NCBI GenBank assembly: GCA_016713445.1
Contig: JADJPB010000001.1
Location: 730,391-794,390 of the forward strand
Direction: 5' to 3'
From: Bacteroidota bacterium
GTDB taxonomy: Bacteria > Bacteroidota > Bacteroidia > AKYH767-A > OLB10
Length of the DNA: 64,000 nucleotides
Under the pieces are notes generated by a model. That model was not told the origin of the DNA. It searched no databases and saw only the letters and a list, made by a program, of their open reading frames with translations. The first letter of the stretch is position 1. Each line of letters begins with the position of its first letter. The translations under genes and the position numbers were made by a program. Of the stretch, positions 28,005 through 38,103 are shown one piece after another.

Positions 28005-30428
28005 ATGGAAATACAATACCAAGGAGAGCATCTTGGATTCGGAATACTTGGTAATATTTTAATTATAATTTCTTTTACCACTGCCCTATTATCTGCTATC
28101 TCTTATTATTTTTCTTTTAAAAATAAATCGGATTTAATAAATTCTTGGAATCCACTAGCACGTATTAGTTTTTCATTGCATGCTTTCTCTGTGTTAGGTA
28201 TAATTGTCTTGATTTATTATCTGATTCATGGTCATTTTTTTGAATATTATTATATATGGCAACATTCGAATTCAGTATTACCGCTGAAGTATATGTGGGC
28301 TTGTTTATGGGAAGGACAAGAAGGAAGTTTTTTAATTTGGAGTTTTTGGCATGTGATTTTATCTTTTTTCATCATTCATAAAGCTGGATCATGGGAAGCT
28401 CCTGTAATGTTTATTATAATGGTGATTCAAGTTTTTTTGACTTCGATGTTGTTGGGTTTGGAATTAGATGGAATTAAGATTGGTTCGAATCCATTTATCC
28501 TGTTAAGAAATCATCCTGATTTTGCAAACCTTCCTTTTATTCAGATGTCCGATTACCTAGCAAAAATTAAAGACGGACGAGGATTAAACCCTCTCTTGCA
28601 GAATTATTGGATGGTCATCCACCCACCTACTCTTTTCCTTGGATTTGCTGCAACGGCTGTTCCTTTTGCTTACGCTATAGGTGGACTCTTAACAGGTCGT
28701 GTAAGGGAATGGGTAAAGCCAGCTCTTCCCTGGACATTGTTCGGAATATTAATCTTAGGAACAGGAGTGTTGATGGGTGGTGCATGGGCTTATGAATCTT
28801 TAAGCTTTGGCGGATTCTGGGCTTGGGATCCTGTTGAAAATGCAAGTTTAGTCCCGTGGTTGGTATTAGTTGGAGCATTGCATGTGATGATTATTTTCAA
28901 CAAGAACGGTACTTCTTTACATAGTTCTTATCTTCTTTGCACATTTTCATTCATTCTTGTATTATATTCAACTTTTTTAACCAGAAGTGGAATATTAGGA
29001 GATACTTCTGTGCATGCTTTCACTGATTTAGGGATGAAAGGCCAGTTAATTATTTATTTGATTTTCTTTTTAGTATTGACAATTTTATTAAGCTTTAAGA
29101 ATAGAAAATTACTTGCTGCCCCCTCAGAAGAAGATCCTGTAAGTAGTCGTGAATTCTGGATGTTTATGGGAATGCTTATCCTGATCATTTCAGCCATTCA
29201 AATTAGCATTACCACATCGGTTCCGGTCATCAATAAATTATTCAATCTCAAACTTGCTCCACCTGCGGATGCAGTTGACTTTTATAATTCTTGGCAAATT
29301 CCGTTAGCGGCCGTCATTGCCTTGTTGATGGCAGTGGGACTTTATTTTAAATGGAAACAAACCGATCTGAAAAGCATGTCTAAAAAGCTTATGCTTTCAT
29401 TGGTAGCATCTTTAATCATAACCGTTGCTATACACTACTATTTTCAATTTGCTCGCGTACAACTCGTCTTATTACTTTTTACTTCCATTTGGGCTTTTGC
29501 AGCCAACCTCGATTATCTTATTCGAGTTTTAAAAGGAAATATTGCTAAGTCAGGAGCGAGCATTGCACATATGGGTATTGCCTTTATTCTTTTAGGTTCA
29601 TTGATTGCCAACAGTGAAAAAATTGTCATCAGTCAGAATCGTCTGAATGTTGATTTGGGAAAGGATTTCCCAAATAATGAGAATATCCTTTTGTATCAGG
29701 GCGACACTTTACCCATGGGAGAGTATTATGTAACCTATAAGGACAAAATAAAAGACGGCATTCACATTCGTTACGAAGTAGAATATTTAAAGGCAAATCA
29801 TTCTACAGGTCAATTGCGAAAGGAGTTTAGCCTTTTCCCATTTGTTCAATTAAATGAAAGAATGGGAAACGTGAGCGAGCCCAGCACAAAACATTTTGTA
29901 GAAAGGGATATTTATACCCATGTTACATATGCTGAGCTAGACGACAAAGAAGAAGCTAAGAAAGAAAACGAAGGTTATAAGCCAGGTAAGAAATACCAAT
30001 TAAGCATATGCGATACCATCACCACCAGCAATAGCTTAGTGGTTTTGCAAAGTCTTAATAAAGATGTCGACAAGAATCTTTTGATGCTTCAGGAAACTGA
30101 TTTAGCCGTGGCTGCAAATATCTTAGTGATGGATGTCAATAAAAAATTGCACCAAGCAAATCCAGTATTTATATTACGAGGAAGTGAAGCATTCAATCGT
30201 CCCGTAGAAATTACAGAACTCGGTTTGCGTTTTGCATTTATCAAAATCATTCCAGAGGAAAACAAATTCGAAATCGAAGTTTCTGAGAAAGTAGGTAATT
30301 CGCGTGAATTCATTATTATGAAGGCTATTATCTTCCCTTACATAAATATCTTATGGATTGGATGTTTACTAATGATTGTTGGGACTTGGATAGCTATTGT
30401 AAAACGAATCAAAAAACTGCGTAGTTAA
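28005..30428 (+). CDS. ccmF: Cytochrome c haem lyase subunit CcmF
   Basis: 807-residue polytopic membrane protein that joins haem to apocytochrome. The WWD haem-binding segment is at about residues 262-280 (FGGFWAWDPVENASLVPW), flanked by conserved membrane histidines (MVIHPPTLFLG; GALHVMIIF). A large periplasmic domain lies in the C-terminal third (residues about 550-770) before the last helix. Starts 17 bases after ccmE; frame intact. Confidence 0.95.
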   Translation: MEIQYQGEHLGFGILGNILIIISFTTALLSAISYYFSFKNKSDLINSWNPLARISFSLHAFSVLGIIVLIYYLIHGHFFEYYYIWQHSNSVLPLKYMWACLWEGQEGSFLIWSFWHVILSFFIIHKAGSWEAPVMFIIMVIQVFLTSMLLGLELDGIKIGSNPFILLRNHPDFANLPFIQMSDYLAKIKDGRGLNPLLQNYWMVIHPPTLFLGFAATAVPFAYAIGGLLTGRVREWVKPALPWTLFGILILGTGVLMGGAWAYESLSFGGFWAWDPVENASLVPWLVLVGALHVMIIFNKNGTSLHSSYLLCTFSFILVLYSTFLTRSGILGDTSVHAFTDLGMKGQLIIYLIFFLVLTILLSFKNRKLLAAPSEEDPVSSREFWMFMGMLILIISAIQISITTSVPVINKLFNLKLAPPADAVDFYNSWQIPLAAVIALLMAVGLYFKWKQTDLKSMSKKLMLSLVASLIITVAIHYYFQFARVQLVLLLFTSIWAFAANLDYLIRVLKGNIAKSGASIAHMGIAFILLGSLIANSEKIVISQNRLNVDLGKDFPNNENILLYQGDTLPMGEYYVTYKDKIKDGIHIRYEVEYLKANHSTGQLRKEFSLFPFVQLNERMGNVSEPSTKHFVERDIYTHVTYAELDDKEEAKKENEGYKPGKKYQLSICDTITTSNSLVVLQSLNKDVDKNLLMLQETDLAVAANILVMDVNKKLHQANPVFILRGSEAFNRPVEITELGLRFAFIKIIPEENKFEIEVSEKVGNSREFIIMKAIIFPYINILWIGCLLMIVGTWIAIVKRIKKLRS

Positions 30429-30441
30429 TTCTCTTGATCAA

Positions 30442-30898
30442 ATGAAACTGAAAATTGGAATCGTTGGCTCTGGAAATCTTGCAACTCATTTAGCAAAAGG
30501 AATTATAGAGAGTGGGTTTTCTTTAGAATTTATTTATAGTAGAAATAAAAAAACGGGACGTTCCTTATCTAAAAAATTACAAGTTAAATTTGAAGTTGAA
30601 CTACCTGATGCTACTTCAAATCCATATTTGTTGTTTATCTGTACCGGAGATTCCGCTATACAAGAGTTATTTACTCAATTTGAAAGCAAGGGTATTTTTA
30701 ATTCACTCCCTGGAAGGCCTCATCTTGCAAACCGCTCGTAACGCTACACAACAAAAGCCGTCAGTGGTACAAACGGGGCCTGCTAAACGCAAAGACATGA
30801 AAACGATCAAAGAACACAGGAAGCTTCTCGAAGGAAAATTAAAAGAGTTAAAAGTTTATAATTTAATGACAGATTGGCTATTAACTGCTAACCATTAA
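30442..30898 (+). pseudogene. Rossmann/DUF2520 protein with large internal deletion
   Basis: The first 90 residues (MKLKIGIVGSGNLATHLAKG ... LFICTGDSAIQELF) are the NAD(P)-binding half of a DUF2520 protein. After ESKGIF the sequence jumps, in another frame, to the last 55 residues (LILQTARNATQQKPSVVQTGPAKRKDMKTIKEHRKLL), which is the usual DUF2520 C-terminus. About 100 residues, some 300-330 bases, are missing between 30705 and 30720 compared with the normal length of roughly 260. It follows ccmF by 13 bases. Either a true deletion or a collapsed assembly. Confidence 0.75.
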
Positions 30899-31002
30899 CA
30901 TTTATTTTTTGGGGGGTGGATTGCATCTTTTATTAAGTTGCTAATTCGCTCTTAATCTTTCAACTCATAATATATTTATTCAAAAAAATTACTTCCCTCC
31001 TC

Positions 31003-31585
31003 CTAATGGAAAAATATTTTTAGGTGATCAAGTCGACCAGTTGATGACCTTGGAAAAACACCATGACTAACCGTGCGAATATCCTCGATTGAATAAAGGC
31101 ATTAGGATTGTGTTGTTCGATAATTTTCTAACCACCAAAATGTCTTTTCGTTTTACAACTGTCAATATTACTTTAACGGGACCTTTAGAACCTGTAGCAT
31201 CCATAGTAGTAATTCCGAAATTTTTATCCGTTAAAGAAACGATTAATTCATTAGCATTTCGCTGTGTGATGATTCGCATCACTTGCAACCCAAGCGCAAG
31301 TCGTTCTTCAATTCTAATACCCACAAATATCCCCATCGAATACCCCGTAGCATAGGCCAAAAAGCAAACGGGATTATGTAAATTTCTCATAATTTGTGAG
31401 ATGGCCAATAACCATATCAAAGCTTCAATAAATCCTAAAAATGGAACGATATACTTAATGGATTTACTCAGAAAAATATTACGCAATGTAGCCAAACATA
31501 CATCGCACATTCTTGCTAAAAAGATAAGAAAAGGTAATATGACCCATTGGAATAAATCAGAAGTTATTAATTCACTACTAAACAT
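31003..31585 (-). CDS. UPF0316 membrane protein (DUF5698 + DUF2179, frameshifted)
   Basis: About 193 residues: three membrane helices (residues about 12-90) and a cytoplasmic DUF2179 domain. Two frameshifts lie near the C-terminus (about 31110 and 31090); joined frames give IIEQHNPNAF then EDIRTVSHGVFP, the family's normal ending, and the stop at 31003-31005. Function is unknown; family members are conserved membrane proteins. Its start overlaps the end of the upstream sirtuin gene by eight bases. Confidence 0.83.
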
Positions 31586-32270
31586 AGGCTTTCAATATTT
31601 TATTTACAATTAATGGTACACCTTCAGTAGCATTTTGTGCAACAACTGTAAAATAATCTGGCAATTGCTGCGCATCCGCATTGGGATCTACTAAAATTGT
31701 TGTTGCGTTCGCTTTAGTAAACTGGATTAAACTAGCAGCAGGATATACCGCAAGCGAAGTCCCTATGATTATAAAAATATCTGCACCTTGAGTAATGGAA
31801 ATGGCCTCTTCCATCATAGGTACAGCTTCACCAAACCAAACGATATGTGGCCGTAATTGGCTTCCTTTTTCGCATTTATCACCGATAAGAATACAATCAC
31901 TTTGTAATGCATAGATCAATGAAGCATTGATGGTACTTCTCGATTTCATGATTTCTCCGTGCAAATGAACTATATGAGAAGAACCAGCACGTTCATGTAA
32001 ATCATCAATGTTTTGAGTGATGATAGTGACATCAAACTCTTTCTCTAGTTCCACTAATGCTTTGTGTGCTGCATTTGGTGTTGCTTGGATGATTTGTTTT
32101 CTTCTTTGGTTGTAAAATTCCAATACCATTTCAGGATTCTTATACCATGCCTGTGGAGTAGCCACATCCTCTACAGCATAATTTTCCCAAAGTCCGTCAC
32201 TATCACGAAATGTTTTTATTCCACTTTCAGCAGAAATTCCAGCACCCGTAAATACTACGATTCGTTTCAC
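31578..32270 (-). CDS. cobB: Sir2-family NAD-dependent protein deacylase
   Basis: 230 residues. NAD-binding motifs GAGISAESGIKTFRD and ITQNIDDLHERAG, catalytic His in HLHGE, and GTSLAVYPAA are all present. FYNQRR carries the Tyr-x-x-Arg pair of class III sirtuins (SIRT5/CobB type), which favours succinyl/malonyl-lysine as well as acetyl-lysine. The two CxxC zinc pairs of most sirtuins are absent: only isolated cysteines (SDCIL, DKCEK) remain. Start is GTG at 32270. Confidence 0.92.
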   Translation of the reverse strand: MKRIVVFTGAGISAESGIKTFRDSDGLWENYAVEDVATPQAWYKNPEMVLEFYNQRRKQIIQATPNAAHKALVELEKEFDVTIITQNIDDLHERAGSSHIVHLHGEIMKSRSTINASLIYALQSDCILIGDKCEKGSQLRPHIVWFGEAVPMMEEAISITQGADIFIIIGTSLAVYPAASLIQFTKANATTILVDPNADAQQLPDYFTVVAQNATEGVPLIVNKILKAYV

Positions 32271-32344
32271 GTTGCAAAGGTGATTAATTAAGAATAGGCA
32301 ATTCTGCGCGGATTAATAAAAATATTAACGATTGAACGTTAACA

Positions 32345-33035
32345 TCAAAGGATAACAGCATTTGGCGAAAACACAAATCCACTTAACAATTCATGCGTTT
32401 TCATTCTTTTCTTGCCTGGAACTTGTATTTCTACGACATTGATAAATCCATCTGCAGCACTAATTTTAAGCACTTTCTTTCCATCGGTGATCAATTCATG
32501 TGTTAAAACGGTACCTCCAGGCTCGGGAATAGCTTGTAATATTTTGATTGCAGAGATACTGTTGTCAGGCATTTTTATCTCGAAATATGCACCTGGATAG
32601 GGACTTAAACCACGAATCTGATTGTGTAAAACAACGATTGATTTAGAAAAATCTAATTTTCCATCTTCCTTGAATAATTTAGGAGCTTCTATTATTTTTT
32701 CTCCTGTTTTTAGAAAGGAATGCTGAGTATGCACCACTACATTTCCTTTTTCAATAGCATTTACGGTTTTTAAAACCAAAGCAGCACCTTCTACCTTCAT
32801 CCTATCATGCAGCTCCCCTACATTCTCATTGTCGCCAATTTCCATTTCTTGTCTGAAAATAATATTGCCTGTATCAATTTCGTGCTTCAAAAAGAAAGTG
32901 GTAAGTCAGTTTCTGTCCGCGCCCAGAAGGTTTATCAGGAGCGGTAATCACTCCTACTATATCATATCCATTCTCAACTAAAATTTGCAATGAATTGACC
33001 GCAAATTCAGGCGTCCCTAAAAATATAATTTTCAT
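32345..33035 (-). pseudogene. fmt: Methionyl-tRNA formyltransferase with internal deletion
   Basis: The N-terminus (MKIIFLGTPEFAVNSL ... PDKPSGRGQKLT, residues 1-44) is that of Fmt. The sequence then jumps to TTFFLKHEIDTGNIIFRQE in another frame and continues to a normal C-terminal domain. About 95 residues are missing at about 32910, including the segment that normally holds the catalytic Asn and His (INxHxSLLP). The remaining Asp of EIDTG is present. As annotated the enzyme cannot work. It follows the lipoprotein gene with an ATGA overlap. Confidence 0.85.
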
Positions 33036-33388
33036 TTACCTAGCAATTTAATATCCAACAAGTCGATTTTTTGGCCGTGCATGCAAATGCTCATTTGATT
33101 CTTTGAAACTTGATACTTCACAAATACCTTTAAATTATTTTGGAAAAACATAGGATCCATTTGAACTGGCTCAAAAAAAACTGAGTCCTTATTCATCAGT
33201 AAAAACCCACATGCATCTAACTCATGATAATCTTTTACCGTCATAAGTACATAACCTTCCGGAATTACGATCACGGGTTCAACCTCTAACGATATTATAC
33301 TTTCTTTTTTTGCCTTACATTATGTTGCTACCATCATGAAAAATAATAAAGAAGAGATCAATTGTATTTCCTTGCCAATTCTTGCCAT
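33032..33388 (-). CDS. Small predicted lipoprotein (in-frame stop at the lipobox)
   Basis: About 118 residues. From ATG 33388 a lipoprotein signal is read (MARIGKEIQLISSLLFFMMVAT), then TAA at 33320-33322, then in the same frame CKAKKESIISLEVEPV and an 80-residue domain with no recognised family. Signal, stop and cysteine line up as VAT-stop-C, so the stop occupies the -1 position of the lipobox (a TCA would complete it). The gene overlaps the end of the MATE gene by about 30 bases and the start of fmt by four, indicating one operon. Confidence 0.6.
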
Positions 33389-34698
33389 TTTCCAGTACGA
33401 AGATAAGCGTAACCAATTAAACCGAGAGTTGTCCAATATAAAACCTCTGCAAACCAAACGATTTCCAAAGTAGAAGGATGTATATGTGTAAATAAAAAGA
33501 CATAACTCAAATAAAGACACAAACTCACCATTTCGATCTTCATAACAGCCTTCGTTGCTCCGGTGCCCGAAATGCAGGCAATAGCAATCATAGCCAAGCT
33601 AAAGGAAAGTGTAGCAAAGCAAATGACATAAAAGCTTCCTTCTGCGGCAGCATTTAACAATTCATCTGACGACACCAATTGAAATAGAATATCCTTCAAA
33701 AACACGCATATTAGGACAATCCCTCCCGTTCCCAGAAAAGAGAATTTCATGATTTTATGAGCCAAAGGAATGACATCCGAGCTTCTTTTTTGTCCAAGTA
33801 GATTTGACACCATACTATTACTGCATTCTGAAAATCCCCAAACTGGAGTCATGAGCAACATATAAACACCACGAAGAATATTGGAAATAGCTAATTCTCG
33901 AGATCCTAACTTTTCAATCATCAGAAAGAAAATAAACCATGATCCCATTGAAAAAATATGTTGCACCATTATAGGTGTCGACAACGTTAGAATTTGCTTG
34001 AATGTATTTAGCTTTAACGAACTGAATTTAAGGAGTTGAAATTCTTTGAACCTAGAACGTGACAAAGCATAAATCAAGGCATAAATTGCTGCTGCAGATT
34101 CGGACAAAGCAGATGCTATACCAGCTCCAAAAATTCCAAGCGCAGGGCAACCCCAATTACCAAATACAAACAAATAATTAAATAAAACATTCAACAACAT
34201 CATCAACACGGTGGAATATGTGATGATTCGAGTTAAAGTAATTCCAGAATAAAAAGCCCGCAGGGCAACGAAAAGTGCCATAAACGGCAAACCCCAAATT
34301 CGGCCTTTTAAATATTCTAGTACGAATTCCACAACAAATTCATCTTTCACAACCATCGACATCAGCGACGGAATAAATCGAAACATAAAGGCGCTCATCA
34401 ACAACGAAAAGGAAAGAAGCAATATCAAACTATGGTCAAATAAATTTCCAATTAACTTATTTTGACCTTCTCCTGCTTTACGAGCAATTAAAATTTGAGA
34501 GCCAATTCCGATAGCCACTGCAATCATAATTAGCAAAAAATAAAAGACTCCACCAAGTGCAGATGCAGCCAATTCCTTTTCACCAAGGCGTGAAACAAAG
34601 GCTACATCTGTAAAATTTATTACCGTACTTGCTAGACTACTTAAAATAATGGGCCAAGCAATTCGCCAAATCTCGGAATAGGTTGTCTGTACTTTCAT
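33358..34698 (-). CDS. MATE family efflux transporter
   Basis: 446 residues with twelve predicted membrane helices in two similar halves. N-terminus IWRIAWPIILSSLASTVINFTDVAFVSRLGEKELAASALGG (read in pieces) is typical of NorM-type MATE proteins, as are GIGSQILIARKAGEG near residue 65 and VWGFSECSNSMVSNLLGQKRSS in the second half. Likely exports cationic compounds with Na+ or H+. First gene of the MATE-lipoprotein-fmt run. Frame intact. Confidence 0.88.
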   Translation of the reverse strand: MKVQTTYSEIWRIAWPIILSSLASTVINFTDVAFVSRLGEKELAASALGGVFYFLLIMIAVAIGIGSQILIARKAGEGQNKLIGNLFDHSLILLLSFSLLMSAFMFRFIPSLMSMVVKDEFVVEFVLEYLKGRIWGLPFMALFVALRAFYSGITLTRIITYSTVLMMLLNVLFNYLFVFGNWGCPALGIFGAGIASALSESAAAIYALIYALSRSRFKEFQLLKFSSLKLNTFKQILTLSTPIMVQHIFSMGSWFIFFLMIEKLGSRELAISNILRGVYMLLMTPVWGFSECSNSMVSNLLGQKRSSDVIPLAHKIMKFSFLGTGGIVLICVFLKDILFQLVSSDELLNAAAEGSFYVICFATLSFSLAMIAIACISGTGATKAVMKIEMVSLCLYLSYVFLFTHIHPSTLEIVWFAEVLYWTTLGLIGYAYLRTGKWQELARKYN

Positions 34699-34758
34699 AC
34701 TACTACTTGCAAAAATCAGAAAATAGTGATAGTGAATTCAACAACTTTTAAAAACTTG

Positions 34759-35215
34759 TTAAGAATTATTCTGATTCTTCAACGAAAGATCTCCATTATA
34801 TACCATTTTATAATGTGGAATATTGGCCTCATAAAATAGCTCACCTTCTTCCACAAACCCTGTCCGCTTATATAGGTTCATCGCAGCAACTTGTGCATGT
34901 AAATAGATTTTTTTTTGATGAGGGATTACATCTTCCAAAACCGCTTTTACCAGTGAAGTACCTGCACCTTCATTTCTAAATTTAGGTAACACAGCAAATC
35001 GTTCAAGTTTGATTCCATTTTTGGTAAAGCGCCAGCGGGCTGTTCCCGCCGGCTGCTTTTCCACCAACAGCATATAATGCATGCTTTCATCCTCATAATC
35101 ATCGTACTCTTCTTCGTGAGACTTTTTGCTCATCAACAAAAACACATTTACGAATTTCAAAAACGATGGAGGCCTTTTCTTGATCTTCTGTATTAAACTT
35201 AATTACTTCGTACAT
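34759..35215 (-). CDS. GNAT family N-acetyltransferase (frameshifted)
   Basis: About 152 residues. From ATG 35215 it reads MYEVIKFNTEDQEKASIVFEIRKCVFVDEQKVS, then after loss of two bases near 35115 (tcacgaa for tcacacgaa) HEEEYDDYEDES and a full GNAT core: FAVLPKFRNEGAGTSLVKAVL, YLHAQVAAMNLYKRTGF. The FVDEQ...E-E...D pattern is that of the ElaA-like group. Substrate unknown. Stands alone between two larger genes. Confidence 0.82.
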
Positions 35216-35251
35216 ACATTCCAAATTATTCCCGAATGTATAAAAAATATT

Positions 35252-37920
35252 CTATTGTGTCAGCATTATTTTTTCATACCATTTATTTCCAGCTGCATTT
35301 GTTAATTCCAACATATACACGCCTGAAGTAATTGATTTTTCTAAATTGAATTGGTTTGGTGATGTGTTGGATAGCCACATTGAGGAAGTGGCCACTATTT
35401 TTCCACTCAAATCCATCAGTTGGACTTGAATATTTTCTTGTTGTAATTCGTCAATGGAAAATGTGATAATTCCATTGGTTACCGGATTCGGATAAACATT
35501 CATGATTGATTTTCTAAAGTTCACCACTCTCACATCTGAAAATTCAAATATTCCATTGCGATCCACTTGTTTCAAACGATAATAGTTATTTCCTAATGAT
35601 GGATTAACATCCCTAAACACATACGAAAGCAACGTAGTAGAGAATCCAGCTGCATTCAATTTTCCGATAGGTATAAATTCAATGGCATCATTGCTTTTTC
35701 GACAATGAAATAATCTGAATTTACCTCGGAAGCAGTACTCCACTTTACGTCAACAAAATTTCCATTTGCTTGAGCCTCAAATGAAGTATATTCTACAGGA
35801 AGTGGGTTTATTCCTCCAGTGGCATTGGCAAGGGTAAAGTAAGTATTAAACCCATTGAAATTATTTGAAGTGATACTACCTGATCCTGCCGATGTACCTG
35901 TTCCACCCAAATCAAGCCATGTTGAAGCCCCATTATCTCTTGCTACTCGAAGGTTTGCGGGATCCGTTACATAATCATCAGCACCATACGTTAGTGTAAT
36001 TCGAGCATTGCTGAGGTTGGCGATTGCAGATCTTGTGAGATTAAAATAACGCACATCGGAAACCCATCCTAAGGATGGGGGCAATGCATAACTCATTGCA
36101 CGTGGTGAAATATTCCAAACTTCTGAAACATAACTTACGGGTGTGGCATTGGTATGCTGAACAGCAAGAATAATTGGACGGAAAGAACCATTTTTCCCAA
36201 TCGGCAGATTCAATGTTTGTGCAGAAGTTGAAGCTACTACTTGTTCAAAAGGTCCATCTACATAAGAAATAGACGAACCTAAGTTCGAAGAAGCTCCAGC
36301 TAAGGCCGTTACTTGCGAGCCAGGAGTGGAATACAGCACACCGTTGAGTAGTAATAGCTGATTGCTTATATTTATGTTTTGAGCTAATGCCAATCCAAAA
36401 CTATTGTCCAAGTTTAGGTTGTAAAATGTAGTAGTAGTGGTTCCGCCAATCCAAAGCCCTTCGGCACCTTGAAAAGTAACTGTGCCATTTCTTGGGATGA
36501 AATTACCATTATTATAAAATGTATTCAACCCATCAAAATTACTTAATAGTCTCATGTTTTTGGTATCACCAACTACTCCTGTGATGGATCGGATATCGAA
36601 TGTTTTATTCGGATCAATGTTCAAACTATTTAACACAAAGTCATCTGTTGAACCGTTACTTGTTTGAAGTGTTATAGCGGCTCCTGCTGGACCTGTTACT
36701 TTAAAATTTGGTTGCGTAGCTCCAGCATAAGGTGTGAAATTGAATACGGATCCTGATGAAGTAAATAAATTTCCAAATTCAACAGTTCCTCCCGTAAAAG
36801 TTATATTTCCTATTCCACCACAGATATTAAAATCGCTAAGCACTCCCAAAGTACTATTCGGTTTTTGTAAAATAATATTTCCACCACTCATCGTGAAACG
36901 AGAGGAGGTGGAATTGTTTATTCTAAAAAGTTCTAGGTTGGATCCAGGCCACCCTGTGTTCAGCAACACACTTCCTCCAGACTGTGTAAAGCGAAGTGGG
37001 TCGGTAGCATAACCCGAGCGATAGGTTATACCACCGTACACTTGCAATGATCCTCCAGCAATATCAATTACTGGAATTTTTGTAGGATTTGATTTATAGC
37101 GAATTCCTTGAAATCCTTGACTTCGACCAATACGCATTGTTCCACCTACTATGTTTAATTCACCTTCTAAATATACATAGTCTGAGTTTGGAGCAAGATG
37201 CAAAACACCTTGCTGTACTTTTATAATGGCATTTTGAGGAACTGTGAAATTTCCAATGGTTGGATTTACTAAATATGTTTTTTTATTATTGTGTATAAAT
37301 GTACCATAGGTAACGATAAGCTCTCGAATGGCTAATTCAAAGTCGTGCACTGCTGCATTCAAATAGTAAGTTGTAAATTTAGATTTCACTAAACTTACAC
37401 GATTTAGATCCCATGTACCCGTTCCTGAAATATTTGAATTGATGGCAGAGTTAAATGTTAGATTTACATAATCATTTACATCCACATATAAATCAATGTC
37501 ACCATAATTAACAATACTTCCGCTTATGTATAAATTATGCATTCGGGATGAGTTAGCAGCATAGCCGAAAGTTGCCCCATTATTCACTGTTAAATTTCCA
37601 GCAATTACCATCAAAAAGGTGAGGTAATTTGAATAGAGCAATGAACCTGAAGTACCTTGTCCGACAGTAACACTTGCCGTAACAGAATTTACATTCATAG
37701 TTATATTATGCCCATCACCTATATAAACAACGTCTCCATTGCGAGGATAGGTGCCTGTATTTACAGGATTACCAGAACCTACAGTCGACCAAGTTGTTTT
37801 TACACTCCATAGGCCACTTTGTCTAGTAGAATAATTAATTGCACTGCTTTCGTAGAAGAGTGACATCAAGACAAGAAGAATACATCCTGATTCTCGGACT
37901 GTGTTGAATAAATTACACAT
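35252..37920 (-). CDS. Large secreted T9SS type A sorting-domain protein (frameshifted)
   Basis: About 890 residues. N-terminal signal (ESGCILLVLMSLFYESSA), then a beta-helix-like body rich in Gly, Asn and Thr with G8-like early segment (GLWSVKTTWSTVGSG ... GDVVYIGDGHNITM), a FN3-like region (LPVEYTSFEAQANGNFVDVKWSTASEVNSDYF) and the Por sorting domain (NVYPNPVTNGIITF ... SGVYMLELTNAAGNKWYEKIMLTQ). One A is missing near 35700 (gtcgaaaaagc), splitting VEK from SNDAIEFIPIG. The family is common on Bacteroidota surfaces; ligand or function is unknown. Confidence 0.87.
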
Positions 37921-38103
37921 GATATGCTATTATAAACTGTAAGTTGGTGAAACAAATATGCTACCAACGCCAGAAAATAAATTAACTAAAGCATGTAAAT
38001 CTTACATCACATTACAAGGATCATGAGAATTCATTTCCCGTGTGTACTTTTTAAACATCAATTTTAAAAACACAAAAAAAATCATGTTTAATCACTCAAT
38101 TTA

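Noticed and set aside
30930..31080. Plus-strand remnant coding frame downstream of the DUF2520 gene
   Set aside because: It is antisense to the reconstructed C-terminus of the UPF0316 gene, which explains the open frame.
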